DNA from: Nematopogon swammerdamellus
Taxonomy: Eukaryota; Arthropoda; Insecta; Lepidoptera; Adelidae
DNA: 64,000 nt
Reading direction: 5' to 3'
Assembly: GCA_946902875.1 (NCBI GenBank)
Contig: OX336355.1
Span: 11,396,847 to 11,460,846, forward strand
Both the position numbers and the translations under genes were made by a program. Shown piece after piece: positions 32,040-44,212 of this stretch. The stretch's first letter is position 1, and each line of letters begins with the position of its first letter. The notes beneath the pieces are model-generated. The model was not told where the DNA came from and did no database searches. It worked only from the letters and a program-made list of their open reading frames with translations.

Positions 32040-32232
32040 ATGATCTTCCAATCCGCTGACCTGATCTTCATCAAACATAGCTAAGAACCATCCCGGTTAA
32101 ACCAGCTTTATAAAAACAAATCGCATCTAAATCGGTACATCCGTTTGGGAGCTACGATGCCACAGCCAGACACACAGACAGACGGAGGCATCAAATTTGT
32201 AACATCACTATTTTTGCGTCGGGGGTTAAAAA
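32040..32232 (-). mobile_element. Dispersed repeat, (CTGTCTG)-start family
   Basis: Contains ATAGCTAAGAACCATCCCGG, CATCTAAATCGGTACATCCG and GCCACAGCCAGACACACAGAC. It is the reverse complement of the 49550-49670 segment. Confidence 0.75.
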
Positions 32233-32265
32233 TCACATCAGCATCACAGTCGTAATCAGCGTATG

Positions 32266-32407
32266 TACCGGAAACTGCTCACACGCTCCCTCACCCATAA
32301 ACTGGCTCAATTTCAACCAATCTGAAAGCGTCAGATGCGCCATGACACGGTAATTGGTTCAAATCGGTTTGTTTTTGGGTGAGTTAGCGTGTCCAGCTGT
32401 TCCCGGT
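32266..32407. mobile_element. Foldback element, ~60-bp imperfect arms
   Basis: TACCGGAAACTGCTCACACG..CCTCACCCA..TTTCAACCAAT folds onto ATTGGTTCAAATC..TGGGTGAG..CGTGTCCAGCTGTTCCCGG then TA. Non-coding. Confidence 0.75.
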
Positions 32408-33090
32408 AGAACCCATTGTATTTACTAAATAGGACCATCCTTTTTGCTTGGCACAGTCGGGTAACAGAAAATAAAGTACAGATCAAGTGCCTTCGTCAGA
32501 TGCAGTGCCTGTACTGGCGGAATCTCTTTCTTCTCACCGTAATGTGTGGTCTTATGACTCTTTGTTGATATTGGATGAGATAAATTTGCAAAATTTTATT
32601 TAAGTTTATTGCCTTTCATACTTTGAATATTAAAGTTACGACTAGTGTAAAACTTATCAGATCTGCAAACTTTTAAGACGTACATACACTGTCAAGTTTT
32701 TGTTATGTTCTTTTGTAAGTGAAGTGTGTGTCGCAAATTGTAATCCTGGGTTTCCATGGTAAACGGAATCGAAAACGGCAGTTTTGTGATATCGAATATG
32801 CAATCAAATAATATTATTATTATCTAAAAAAATTCAAAATATTAAATTATATAAAATCAGAATTATTTATTATTATTAATTATCTATTATTTTTGTTGAT
32901 GTCAAATCAAGACGACAGGTAACTAAGTCCACAAGTATTTTCTAGCTTTTGTAAAATTTGTACGATTGCATGTCAGAAACACATTATGTGAGTGTGAATG
33001 ATGCGTCAGCGGCGGCGTCTCACGACCGATAATCACGTAAGTGAAGATCCATTTTCTCCACCCACCCAATTTGAAAACATCTGTATGAAT
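32408..33090. other. No supported gene
   Basis: AT-rich, unassigned. Confidence 0.45.
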
Positions 33091-33092
33091 GG

Positions 33093-33238
33093 CTGTGCGC
33101 GCGGCTTCGCTCGCGTTGGGGATATCGTGATTGTAAGTAGCCTATAAACACCTGGAGATATGTCAAATTGCATTGGTGAAAACCGCAACTAAATCGGTTC
33201 ACTCCTTCTCAGGTTGTAAGCGAACATACATACATATA
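33093..33238 (+). mobile_element. Dispersed repeat, GCGGCTTCGCTCGCG start
   Basis: GCGCGGCTTCGCTCGCGTTG, GTAGCCTATAAACACC, CAACTAAATCGGTTCACTCC and an ACATACATA end directly abutting the next SINE. Confidence 0.7.
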
Positions 33239-33243
33239 TTTTG

Positions 33244-33576
33244 TCAGCATCGGTGGCTCAGCGGAGCGGTCGGTCGACTGTCGTTCGTGATCATAAGCAC
33301 ACCTGGACGCGGTCAGAACATGGATGGGTGACCGTTCGACGGTTGGAGGCTGACCGTGGTTCGTATTCCACGTTTAATCTGCTTGATATCGCACTGTATG
33401 AAAGGTCGGTCGAAACGGCTATGTCAATACTCATAGTTCGTATTTTCCGTCCAGTTCAGTGTAGCCGGCACGACCAAAGGGAAGCACTGACATGGCACCC
33501 AGCTCACCAAGGTGTTATGGGCTGACATGACGAATGTTGTATGTAGATTATGTAGCTAACAGTGTTCCATAAAAAA
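33244..33576 (+). mobile_element. Modular SINE: 5S-derived head, deleted core, tail A
   Basis: The head has GTGATCATAAGCACACCTGG in place of the usual GTTAAGCAACCCTG, a variant shared with 47686-48029, so the two form a subfamily. About 75 bp of the core is missing (TTTAATCTGCTTGATATCG bridges the gap). Confidence 0.88.
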
Positions 33577-33579
33577 CAT

Positions 33580-34640
33580 ACAGACGACGTTGAATGTTAT
33601 TATTATGTAAATTGTTTATCGTTTATCTTATCATTTATCGTTTATTGTTTGTTTCTTTATTGTTTATTTATCATCTCTTGGCAGTAGGTACACTGCGCTC
33701 AGATTTGTCATATTTACATTGTAACCTTCCGCCAGTTCGATTATCACAGCGAAGAAGAACAAGAAACTTCACTGGAATTTTTTTCAATGTGCACTTATTC
33801 AACTTTTATATTTGCCACTACCTAAACACGCATGTTACTACCTAAACACGCATCTACCTAAACAAGCATATACATGTTTTATCACCTAAAATCTCAAATT
33901 ACTCCTTTTTGTCATCACACAAACACTAGCTAGATATACCTACAGAAGAGAAGAAGATTATAGTTTGTGAATCTGTCAAAATAACATTTCTATATCGCAG
34001 ACAAAAGTACAAGTGTTATTTATCCAAAACTCCATCCTCAACACAACACTTCACTGACATAATTATTCTTCATTAAAGCCTGCACTAGGGGGCGCCACGA
34101 GTTCGGACGTATTGCGCTAGTTGGAAACGTTGCAGGTGTTCACTTAAATGCAGGGGAGGTTATTTTTACTAAATATCTGGGGTTGCTACTTGTGGGATTA
34201 GCGTAAAATTTTATTTGACTAAATAAGTGGCGATTTGGCAGATTATAGGCTTGGCGTGTAATGCGTTGGGGGTTCTTTCTAGTTATTTTTGAGTAGGCCA
34301 AGTCGATTTGTTAGGCTAGTAAGAGTTTGCACGTTTTGTTATTGAAGGTACCATTTTTAATTTTTTTATGGGATGCACAACATATGGCGCGCACCAGACT
34401 AACGACAAAATAAAAGTAATAACATCTAAACTAAGCACACTCACACAGGCACTTAGATCTAAAAATAGACATAAGTTCAGCTGACTCACCACTTAGATAC
34501 AAAAAATCTAATAAGAGTAAAATTGTAACATTAAATTAGGGAAATAAATCATTCTGATTCTGATTCAGCCAACGCTGAGGTGTAGTCCGACGGTGTCCGC
34601 AATATTTGTTACTAAAATAAAAGCCTGTTAACTGCGAACG
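33580..34640. other. No supported gene
   Basis: TTTAT/GTTTATC-rich simple sequence at 33595-33680, otherwise AT-rich and unassigned. Confidence 0.45.
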
Positions 34641-34642
34641 TT

Positions 34643-34805
34643 GCTTACACGCGAAGGGTTATGTAGCCACCTTTCACGCATTAGCGAGGTGTGCTGTGCA
34701 GCGATCACGCGGTCGCACCGTGTCATGCGCGCCATGTCCATGGGCGCCGTTAGACACCTTATGGGCGCGGCTCGACGCCACATGCCGCTCTTTCTATAAT
34801 AAAAA
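34643..34805 (+). mobile_element. LINE 3' end (CCATGGGCG..GACACC family), plus strand
   Basis: CATGTCCATGGGCGCCGTTAG then ACACCTTATGGGCGCGGCTC..CACATGCCGCTC and an A-rich end. It is the plus-strand counterpart of the copies at 19937, 21742 and 61110. Confidence 0.65.
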
Positions 34806-35260
34806 AAATTCAAGAAAAGTCAGCTGGATTATTTCTTAGAGGTATAAATTATAATGTATAAATATTTAAAGAAGGAAATGCAGCATTTATAGTCGCGTAG
34901 TAGTTCTAATTAAATCTATTTCCCCAGTTGTCTCTCTCACACCGGTTAGTGTCATAGTCGACACCGAATCGACATAGCCATTAGTGCTATTTAATTATAA
35001 TGCACGTATTGTATGCAGTCTCCCAAAAGTATTATGTCGAAAGCGCCGCCGCCCCGAGAAGCGAGTTTTTTGCGTTTCGCTTCTGAGACATTGTTGTATG
35101 GCATTTGAAAAGGGAAAATTCAAATGGGATAATTAAGACAAGAAAAGCGTGTACGTTTTTCGCAAGTGTCTTCGCAAAATGAACAGACTTTTGTTATTTC
35201 TATAGTACATCCTATAAAAATCCAACTATGTAACAACTATAACAGTTTATACATACAAAC
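34806..35260. other. No supported gene
   Basis: Unassigned AT-rich sequence. Confidence 0.45.
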
Positions 35261-35263
35261 ATA

Positions 35264-35585
35264 TCACACACGCTGAATCCCGACAATCGGGGTAAGCAGA
35301 ATAATCGGTGTTGTGCTGCAAGAACTCTGGTAAATTACAGCACAATACCGTACACCACGTTTCGCAAAGTATTCGGACAAGATATCTATCAAGCCAGCAT
35401 GTAAGGCACTTAGGAAAACCCACCTGCTGCATGACTCGGTGGGAATACCACGCCAAGGTGAGAGGTGGCCAGCCTGCCGCCCTTTAGCAAGCCATCTTGC
35501 CCTTATCCCTTAGTCGCCTTTTACGACATGTACGGGGAGAGATGCAGTGGGGCTATTCTTTTTACGTACCGGCCCCACACGGTAC
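35264..35585 (-). mobile_element. Head-2 long element, full length
   Basis: The minus strand runs from ACCGTGTGGGGCCGGTAC to the GATTCAGCGTGTG end; same order of blocks as 2054-2370. Confidence 0.85.
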
Positions 35586-36110
35586 AGTTTATCTTCATAA
35601 ATATTTTGTTACATTATCTGCTCCAAAACTTTCGTCAGTATTTTGGTACCATTATCTATTTCCAAAAAAATACTCAAGTCATCCACTAGAAGTGCACATC
35701 GCTGTATCGTCAAACCCATAATTTCCTTAGCCTTCAGCTCTGGAGAAGTCGTGCCGAAAATATGTTAAAGTAGAGCCGAATTGGGGATGATTTATTGAGC
35801 CAAATCCGTATTGGGGGGCGAATCTGAAAGTCATTTCAGATAATGGATAAGAGTTGATCTTATTCCTGGATTGAAAACCATTTTAGACAGGCTAGAAACT
35901 TTTATACGGTCATTTAGGCGGGCATGAAATGTATGGCTTAACTAAGGGTGTCAAATAGGAAGTGTGAATAAGCGATGGGTGAGAGAAAGTTTGAAAATTG
36001 TGCAGAACACATACATTATAACATAGTAATATAGATATATGTATAAGTTGGCGATTTAAACTCTCTTTGAATATGGACGTAGTTGCGATTTTGTTGGTTA
36101 CCTTCATTGA
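35586..36110. other. No supported gene
   Basis: Unassigned. Confidence 0.45.
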
Positions 36111-36112
36111 AA

Positions 36113-36692
36113 ACTAGCTATTGTCCGCGACTTCGCTCGCGTGAAATTCGTATTTAATCGTACCTTTCTTTCGGCGCCCGGAATAATTCTGTTTGTATGA
36201 GAGCCATATCTTAGCGTAACCGGAACTTTAGCTTATCCTGTTTCCCGTATAGTAAAATGTGCTTGCACTAAGTTTCATCGAATTCGAATGATCGGTTTAA
36301 GAGTTATGGAGGAACATACATGCATACGCACAGAAAAGATTTCTAAAAATCGTCAATTTATATTGATATTGAGATATTGCGTTTGTAGAGTCTATGTATG
36401 AAACTAAAACTAAATGGACGATTTTTAGAAATATCTTCCGTATGTATTTACGTTCCTCCATAACTTTTAAAGCGATCATCCGAATTCGAGTAAACTTACT
36501 ACAAGCACATTTAACATACGTGACACTACCTATATAAGATAGGCTAAATAAAATTAAGTTCCAGTTACGCTAAGCTGAGGCTCTCACACAAACCGAATTG
36601 TTCCGGTAAGGCAGGAACGCAGCTCGGCCTTCTTGTTTCATTCTTTATAAGTATAAATTTCACGCGAGCGAAGCCGTGGGCAAAAGTTAGTG
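36113..36692. mobile_element. Inverted pair of CCGCGGCTTCGCTCGCG-type repeats (large foldback)
   Basis: The left arm (about 36113-36360) and right arm (about 36415-36692) are inverted copies of the repeat at 26494, sharing GCGACTTCGCTCGCGTGAAA, GTATGAGAGCC, GTAACCGGAAC, TTATGGAGGAAC and TTTCTAAAAATCGTC. The right arm has an extra GAACGCAGCTCGGCCTTC at about 36613-36630, which is the core of the 68-bp satellite at 58588-59862. Confidence 0.8.
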
Positions 36693-36694
36693 TT

Positions 36695-38110
36695 TTACAA
36701 GGCTCTAACCAGAGTTCTAACTAAGAGACATACACTATTTGAATTTCATAAGCAATTAGTATCGAATTATCTATCCATGTTGCATGAGTACTTTTACCAT
36801 ATTTTCAAGTTTACTCTCTCCTCAAGCTACCCCCTTACTTTATTTATTTCTAATTGCACCGTGTCTGTTTGCCTTGCTAATGACAGCTCTGTGTAGCCGT
36901 CCTGAGGGAATTGTATTGTTGAGTGTCCTCCGGCGATATGGTGATGGTAGAATGCAGACAGAAATGACAATATTCAGTTTAGAGTTTTCTTTGTGTTTCA
37001 GCAGTAAAAGCCTTTGGGATACGATTATTTTCGTGAAATCTAACTGCATTATTGTTTGTCTTGTATTTTTTTTTATTCTAAAAAATTAACATCGTAGGTG
37101 AAATAAATACTGGTAGTGCTACATCATTTATGTGGTATTGTTATATGTATAAGTCCGCCTTTGCTCGTAATTATTCACTTTGTTTCTCTTTGTATTATTC
37201 TTGTATATTTCTAATGTTATAATATAATCTTCATGTATTATTGTGTATTTTATTGGTGTGTAATAATGTATTCCTTATGTATATTTCTATTATGTTCTAT
37301 GTATAAAGCCCAACTGTAGAGTTGATGTGAAACAAATACTTGTGTCATTTCATTATGTAACGAGTATAATGTACATTAAACAGTTTTAGTGTTTTAATAA
37401 ATAATAATAATAAATAACCCACTTTATTTCAATTATTACAAATTGGAAAGATGGAATGCTAAAAATTATAATGCGATAAAAAAAATAAAAAAAATAAAGT
37501 AGGTACATATGAGCTAAAATACAATAATTATTAAAATAACTTACAAATATGTACATGTAAAACAAGCCCAGCACTAAATTAATCAAGGCCAGAGACATAA
37601 ACAACAACACATCGCTCACAAACGCAAAAATAATAGATCATAGCTTAGACTCGAACCATCGCCAACCTGTTTGCGGAGCCCGCGGCTAGATGGCGTGCAT
37701 TAGTTAAGTCAACACGAAGTACCTATGGTTCAGTCCGAGCATTTAATCCGCTACTGTGGCACCCTATGCACTCGCACGCACATGAAAACTCAGCTATTCA
37801 GCGGCCAACGTTGGACGCTTGTGTACAGTGGGGTATGGTTCAGCGATTTTTAGCTGATGTTGCCTGTACGATGGAAGTGCAGTCAATAAGCCTGCTTAAT
37901 ATCCGTTTGCTTACTTCAATATTTGTAGGAGAGCTCAGTATGCAGGTTTCTGTGCAGCAGCGGTGAAGTGATATCAGTAGGTAATGATTTAGAGCATTTT
38001 ATACATGCCGGATTTAATGCGTGGTACCAATAATTGTCTCTACAGATAGAGGTGTGTTTTAGCTAGGTAACACCTTGCCATTGATTACTCTCTACCCGTG
38101 CATTGGTTTC
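36695..38110. other. Mostly unassigned; LINE-tail-like stretch at 37150-37385
   Basis: AAGTCCGCCTTTGCTCG at 37151 resembles the 3' tail of the SINE at 50.6 kb. The rest, including short frames at 36784 and 37766, gives no recognisable protein. A weak tRNA-like patch is at 37655-37705. Confidence 0.4.
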
Positions 38111-38114
38111 TTTC

Positions 38115-38412
38115 CAAAGGTTGCTTAGCAATCAATTAATAAGAAAGACACATATTATGAATTTTAATTTATGAATATCACTTATAAAATAAACTTATTG
38201 TGGACTGAAGGGAAAAATTAACTGCCTATGCATCCTTTTATATTTTTCAATAAAATAATCTAAAAAAATTTACGTTCTAAAGGATTTTTAGCGATCAATT
38301 AATAAGAAAGACACATGTTATAAATTTACATTATGAATATAACTTTTATAATCGAATGAGTTTGGTTTGGAGGTCAAAATTTACTACCTTATGCGTTATT
38401 AAAAAAAAATAA
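38115..38412 (+). repeat. Diverged tandem duplication, unit ~175 bp
   Basis: GCGATCAATTAATAAGAAAG then ACACAT.TTAT recurs at 38126 and 38290, and both copies continue through TTATGAATAT.ACTT to CCTATGC / CCTTATGC. Confidence 0.65.
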
Positions 38413-38414
38413 TA

Positions 38415-39435
38415 AAAAAACATTAAAAAATATACATTGTACACAAACAAACGACCGACCTTTATCATTCTAGGAGTGACATTTTGTGAAGTGTATAGTG
38501 ATTGTGACTGTATGGTTGAATTTGAGCTGCACTTGTGCAGTGTGCGTGCCGGAACGTCAGAGATAAAGATTAGTAGCCTGTCAGTTGTTTCATATACGGA
38601 CTTTTTGTCGTAGAGGTAATCCTCACCTCGTGTATTGCACTCATTTATTTAGTTAGAATAATAAGAACTTGCAGTACGCTTTTGGCAAAAGAAATTGAAA
38701 AAAATATATAGTTTGCACATTATGTAGATTGAAAATTGTGTACACGTTTCGTATATGTATACAAACGTAATGTATCGTAGGAACCGAAATGGATAAATTC
38801 TATATGTAAGGTTTCATACATTTCAGGAAAAATATGGCAGTTTTAGACGTTTTTCACCTTTCACGTACTGACTCCGATGAAGACACTACTATTAATTAAA
38901 ATGTTAATGAAAATCTGTGTTTACAATAATGTGTAGGTTTGAATATTGGGTGTAGAACCTGAATTTGCTTTATTCATATGTGCATACGTATGTCGGTGGC
39001 ATACGTATAATTTCCGACAGGTTAATCCACACAAACATACATAGGCACTTGAAATAATATTACCCTAATATACATATTGATCAGACAAAGTACCAGGAGC
39101 GCATACAATACGACTAATGGAAGAGGCGACCCAATACAGCCTATTCAGAAAACAATTACATCGATAATAGAATAAATGGCATCATCAGCCCACTTCATAT
39201 CTCGTCTGCGTACTCCCATTGTGCGCGCTGTAATGCAATTTCACTTTGCATACGCTCTACTCTGTATGGCGGCCTGGTACTTGTGGGATCAACAGACAAT
39301 GTTGACAAACCATTTTCTTCTTCAAGCAATTTGTTACAAAATATGAACAAGAAACTACCTAGATGGAAATGAGAATTTTACAAACGTAACTATAACTAAT
39401 ATTTATATTATAGTTAGTTCGCCAAATTAACGACT
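38415..39435. other. No supported gene
   Basis: Unassigned. A GTCGTAGAG/GTAATCC word at about 38620 resembles a splice donor, but nothing upstream supports an exon. Confidence 0.4.
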
Positions 39436-39440
39436 TTGAA

Positions 39441-39870
39441 GTGTCCTGCAAACTTGAACCCTTGCAGCTCCGTAGAGACATAGGGTCACTAAGTGTGTTC
39501 TATCGACTGTTCAACGGTGAATGCTCTGAGGAGCTGTTCGAAACGATTCCGGCTTCACCATTTCACCATAGGTCCACGCGTAACAGACAGGGAATGCATC
39601 CCTACACTGTAGAGCTGCCTAAAGTGCGGACTAAGCGCTCCAGTATTTCTTTTTCCTTCCGCACTGCGAAACTCTGGAATGCACTTCCTCCCGATGTGTT
39701 TCCTTCGGTGTATGACTTAGGATCTTTCAAGAGAAGCGTAAAAGGCATCTGTCAAGCCGGCACGGCATTCGGAGCCCCCGTTCTAAACCGAATGCCTTTG
39801 GGCGTCGTCGGCTCAACAATCCATGCTGACGGCGCCAAGTGTCTCGCGTATCCATAAAAAAAAAGTTAAA
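39441..39870 (+). pseudogene. Non-LTR retrotransposon C-terminal domain, 5'-truncated
   Basis: About 138 residues open to the stop. Near the start is LQLRRDIGSLSVFYRLFNGECSEELF (here split as LQLRRDIGSLSVFYRLFN and GECSEELF), then FHHRSTRNRQG, FSFRTAKLWNALP, FPSVYDLGSFKRS and an A-rich tail. This is the end of a LINE polyprotein, downstream of the reverse transcriptase, in a family I associate with Lepidoptera. The true start is absent; the ATG of the open frame is internal. The shorter 3' ends at 7.8, 19.9, 21.7, 28.8, 34.6, 56.0 and 61.1 kb are related. Jockey- or CR1-type affiliation is likely but not provable from this piece. Confidence 0.8.
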
Positions 39871-41280
39871 TGCTGGAACAATTTGTGCTTTATGCACCTT
39901 AAGAGTATCAACATTTTTTTTATTTTACACACAAAAACGTTAAACCATCGGTCGATCTAAAATTAGACTTACTTAAACATTTTAGACTTGAGGAGCCGTA
40001 AATCGCTAAATTCTTAAATTTAAACCAAAATCATAATTTCATTCATAATCGAAATTTGGAATAACCGAAAATGCGAGAAGCATTAATCGTAAATCTTCTA
40101 GCAAAACCGAAAAAGAACAGCTTTCGGACAAAAAAAAAGATCTCAGAATTTAGAACTATAATATTTTTCGGAATCATTGAAACACTATTTTAAAACTTTT
40201 TATTCTGTACTTTTTTCAAGAAAGCATTTAATTTTCGAGAAATTAAAGGAAAACAAAAAAAAATGATTTTAAGCGCTTTCTTTGGTTCCGCAGTTAGAAC
40301 ACTAGAGTCGGTTTGTGTTGCTACGGCGGCGGCGGTAGTTCAGTGTCTAACCCTCTTCCTCTCGTAGGACCTTACATTTCCTTGTTCCTTGTCGATCTAT
40401 ATTAGACGAATTGAGGTCCTGCGCATGTTTGCAGATGCAAATTCTGTAATTATTTTGGATACTAACAGTGGTTAAATTGTTGTTTGTGCTAATTACATCA
40501 GCTCTGAATACATTTGAGCTTGACTTAGATGCGAACTGTTTACTTACTTGTATTAGCTCATTTCAGTCACCATCTAGTCTTGAGTTAGCAGTAGATAATT
40601 TTATTTATTGTAATTTTGAGTGTTCAATCAGTGATGGATGATCATCATAGATTTTTTTATTAATTATTTGTTTACAATAAAATTAAGTTTTGATAAAATT
40701 ATACGTATTTTCTTATAATTACTAGGGTGGAAATATTTCTGAAGTTTTATTCAAAGTGTGTCACTGGATTCTTATTGGATTTCATAATTTAGTTAGTGAT
40801 AGAATCTGTAAAAATAATCTCCTGCGTATGGGTTATTAATGTCCCCAATATTATTACAATAACAGTTAATAATAAACAAAACGCAGTTCTTTATAACGGA
40901 GCTTTACAGTCAAACAGAGATTAGTATTTTAAATAAATTTACTTAGGTAATAGAGTATTAATTCTAATTTAACAGCAACATCTAAGCATATACTCATAAT
41001 CGTGGCATAGACCATGGGTGTTGAGAGGGCAGTACCTAATCACGACGCCTGAACATTTCACAGGGAGCGAATCTGAAAATCAAAAGGTATTACTTTTATT
41101 ACACGTATGAACGTTACACAAATTTAAAAAACCAGACTACGAAGCCAACCGATGAAGGTAACATAAATTGATGCGTACAATATTCAGATGATGGCTGTTT
41201 GTCGTATATTTTGCAGGCTAAGAGCCAACCCCTACAACAACAACAACATGTATGCATGTTTGCATGTATGTACTGTTTTA
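39871..41280. other. No supported gene
   Basis: AT-rich. A GC-rich GGCGGCGGCGGTAGTTCAGT patch near 40325 has an initiator-like TCAGTG, but no exon or gene could be tied to it. Confidence 0.4.
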
Positions 41281-41282
41281 GT

Positions 41283-41492
41283 TGGTAGACGGGTGCTCGA
41301 ATGGAGGCCACGCGCAAGCAAACGTAGCGTGGGACGCCCCCCGGCTAGGTGGACGGATGACCTAAAAAAGGTAGCCGGGAGTGGATGGATGAGAAGAGCG
41401 GAAGACCGCGTGTGGTGGCGTGCCTTGGGAGAGGCCTATGTCCAGCAGTGGACCGATACAGGCTGATGATGATGATGATGATGATGATGATG
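41283..41492 (+). mobile_element. RTE-type LINE 3' end with (GAT)n tail
   Basis: Plus-strand copy of the last ~200 bp of the 52-kb RTE: in frame RVLEWRPRASKRSVGRPPAR, then WTDDLKKVAGSGWMRRAED and WWRALGEAYVQQWTDTG, then (GAT)n. Coding is still intact over this piece, so the insertion is recent. 5'-truncated. Confidence 0.92.
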
Positions 41493-41988
41493 GTGAAGAA
41501 TAAGATGAGTAATACAATTACCAAAGAATTTCGCGCAGCCGCAACAGAAGCCGGTGACAATAGCTGGGTCTTCTTCGCAGGAGTGCACCGGACAACCGTT
41601 GCAGAGCAAACCAATACCCATCCAAGGCATGTTCACTGTAAATCATTATTAAATTTTTTCACTACTTATGGTGGAGATTACATGTTACGTTCATACATTT
41701 ATGTTACCTTTTTAACATGCGAAACCAAAAAGGGGGAGGTCTCAAGTCGACGTGTATATTATTATTATTTATTATATACATATGTAAAGTGCATAAAATA
41801 ATAAAATCTTTTTTCCTCGTAGTCGGGTAAAAGTAAAAGTTTGTTTATACATAATGATAAATGTGTTTGCATTTGTGAATGTTCTATTTCCATTAACTTT
41901 GCAAATATGTTTTGACTGTTGGTTAACACTTTAAAAGTAAGCTTAACATTTTATTTCAAGTAATTCCAAACACTTAAATAACAAGACA
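41493..41988. other. No supported gene
   Basis: Unassigned. Confidence 0.45.
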
Positions 41989-41990
41989 AT

Positions 41991-42305
41991 ATAACATAAC
42001 ATAACATAACATAACATAACATAACATAACATAACATAACATAACATAACATAACATAACATAACATAACATAACATAACATAACATAACATAACATAAC
42101 ATAACATAACATAACATAACATAACATAACATAACATAACATAACATAACATAACATAACCTAACATAACATAACATAACATAACATAACATAACATAAC
42201 ATAACATAACATAACATAACATAACATAACATAACATAACATAACATAACGTAACATAACATAACATAACATAACATAACATAACATAACATAACATAAC
42301 ATAAC
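41991..42305. repeat. (CATAA)n / (TTATG)n array, 315 bp
   Basis: About 63 pentamers with only a few changed units (CCTAA near 42160, CGTAA near 42248, CAAAA at the end). The repetitive MLCYV frames on the minus strand are artefacts of the array. Confidence 0.97.
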
Positions 42306-42505
42306 AAAACATAATAACTTAAAATAATTAACCTAAAATCAGTTTTTATTTTATTTTATAAAATAAATAAACGAGTTTTTATATAGACAATAGATAATAT
42401 AGTGTAGAAGAGATGTCGGAGCTGATGTCGAGCATAGGTTAGTTATCTCAGCCTACTCCATCGGCAGATAGACGCGATGTTATGCATGTATTTTATAAAT
42501 AACAA

Positions 42506-42740
42506 GCTGTGCCCGCGGCTCCGCCCGCTCTCATATTTCACTTCACTGCTAACCTCATAAGCTATTTAGCGTGATAGTAAGTAGCCTATAGTTGATGGGA
42601 AGAATCAAGCTATCCGTAGAATTTTGTTTTATTAAAATCGGTTCAGTGGTTCTCGAGTTATAAGCGGACAGACAGACACTCAGACAGACAGAAGCAGACG
42701 TTGGATTTTATTATAGGAAAGGATAAGGATAACAATTTAT
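42506..42740 (+). mobile_element. Dispersed repeat, CCCGCGGCTCCGCCCGC start
   Basis: GTGCCCGCGGCTCCGCCCGC, GCGTGATAGTAAGTAGCC, AATCGGTTCAGTGGTTCTCG, a GACAGACAGAC stretch and a GGAAAGGATAAGGATAA end. Reverse copies are at 57650-57890 and 58035-58160. Confidence 0.8.
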
Positions 42741-43440
42741 AGTGAATAAATGGATGGATCTTCATGAGATCATAATGAAATATTCTAGTTATATGCTAAT
42801 TCGTTAGCAATTAAAAATCGCTGAAGAAGTTAGAAAACTATTTAAAAATTATAAAATTATTATAATTACCTCTGTACGCCTTTTTGACGACATTATCGTG
42901 TGTATTAAAAGAGAAACTTTGTGAAGATGAGCTCAAAATTAGCAGTGCTAATAAAAGATGCACCATGACACTTGTAGAATTCATGTTTTTGTTATGTAAC
43001 ATTTTTATATTTTATGAAATTAATTTTTTGTTTAATGTATTTTAGGTTCGCGACTCTCCACGTCTACTTATAATATTGTATCTTTATTTTTAAACGACTC
43101 CAAAAAAGTTGGAGATCTAAATCTGCAAGTAATTGAATACTTTTTTATGTTTCCAACTGTAATGTTTTTAACTAGCTAATTAGCTTCATTATTTCAAACC
43201 TTCTATGTTTTTGCTTAAATATTTTATAAATAATATTTTATATATTTTATTTTATTCTAATCGATATAGGCAATTTAATAAAAATTAAGTCCCACTATTA
43301 ATTTATTAAAGCCAAACTTCTTCCAAAGACTAGAAGCGAAAACTGAGTTCCAATATGTCACAAGCTATAGTGAGTTGAAGTGTTAAGATTTTCTCGTATT
43401 TATGTCGACAATTAGAATAGAGTTTTATCTTGAACTAGAT
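42741..43440. other. No supported gene
   Basis: AT-rich, unassigned. Confidence 0.45.
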
Positions 43441-43985
43441 TTTGTGAGCAGCTTCGCTCGCGACATTGACGGGTAAAGGTTTCTGAACCAGACATGATAT
43501 AACTATACAGTTAGACATAGCCACCGAACTTTTTTATAGAACTAGACAACTAAATGCATATATCCTCTTATAACTTTTTCCGCGCTACGCACATACTACT
43601 CTGACTACTCAATCCCTTCCTATAACCTGGCGGAGATCTGTTGTATTACATAGGTACAAACCGCAAATAAACAGATTGAGCCGTTCTTGGTTTATAAGTG
43701 AATAATACATACGTACAGACGCCAGACGTCAAGAGAAGAGATATAGAACAGAAAATAAGAGAAGAGAAGAAGAGAAGATAGGAAAAGAGAAAGGATATAA
43801 GAGATAAAAGAAGATAATAGTGGAGGAGAAGGGAAAAGAAGAGAAGAGAAAAGAAAAGAAGAGAGGAGAAGAGAAGGGATAGAGAAGATTAGTGAAACTG
43901 AATGTAAATAGGTTCAGCCGCTTTCGACTTTAATCATTACAGACTGACACACGTCACGCTTTATAATAGTAGTAAAATAAGAAGG
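43441..43985 (+). mobile_element. Dispersed repeat with polypurine interior
   Basis: Starts GTGAGCAGCTTCGCTCGCGA and ends GGTTCAGCCGCTTTCGAC..ACAGACTGACACACG. Between 43731 and 43890 is a nearly pure purine tract of GAAGA/GAGAA words that expanded inside the repeat. Confidence 0.55.
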
Positions 43986-44212
43986 AGTATCTTGTCTGAT
44001 GATAAAGTAAATTAGTAATGGGTCAACGCCTTTTCGCTTGTTACCAGACATTAGGCCTAAATTATATCTATGACCTAAATACCTGAAACGATAGATATAC
44101 CTAGTTGGAAAACCTAATATGTAAAAAACTACGTTTCAGGGTACATCGATACGTACTTTATCGCTCCACATAAATTCACACAGCACGGATAAGTGTAGAG
44201 TATCGTTTAGGT

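Noticed and set aside
37655..37705. tRNA-like patch (ACTCGAACCATCGCC..CCGCGGCTAGATGG)
   Set aside because: No recognisable paired A and B boxes at proper spacing.
39441..39857. Host gene of 138 codons
   Set aside because: The sequence matches the C-terminal region shared by short LINE 3' copies elsewhere in the window and ends in an A-rich tail.
40290..40420. Promoter and first exon near the GGCGGCGGCGG patch
   Set aside because: An initiator-like TCAGTG is present, but no correctly placed downstream element, start codon or donor supports it.
41943..42312. Reading frames of 68-119 codons with repeated MLCYV
   Set aside because: They are translations of the pentanucleotide array on one strand in three frames, with no start context or non-repeat part.
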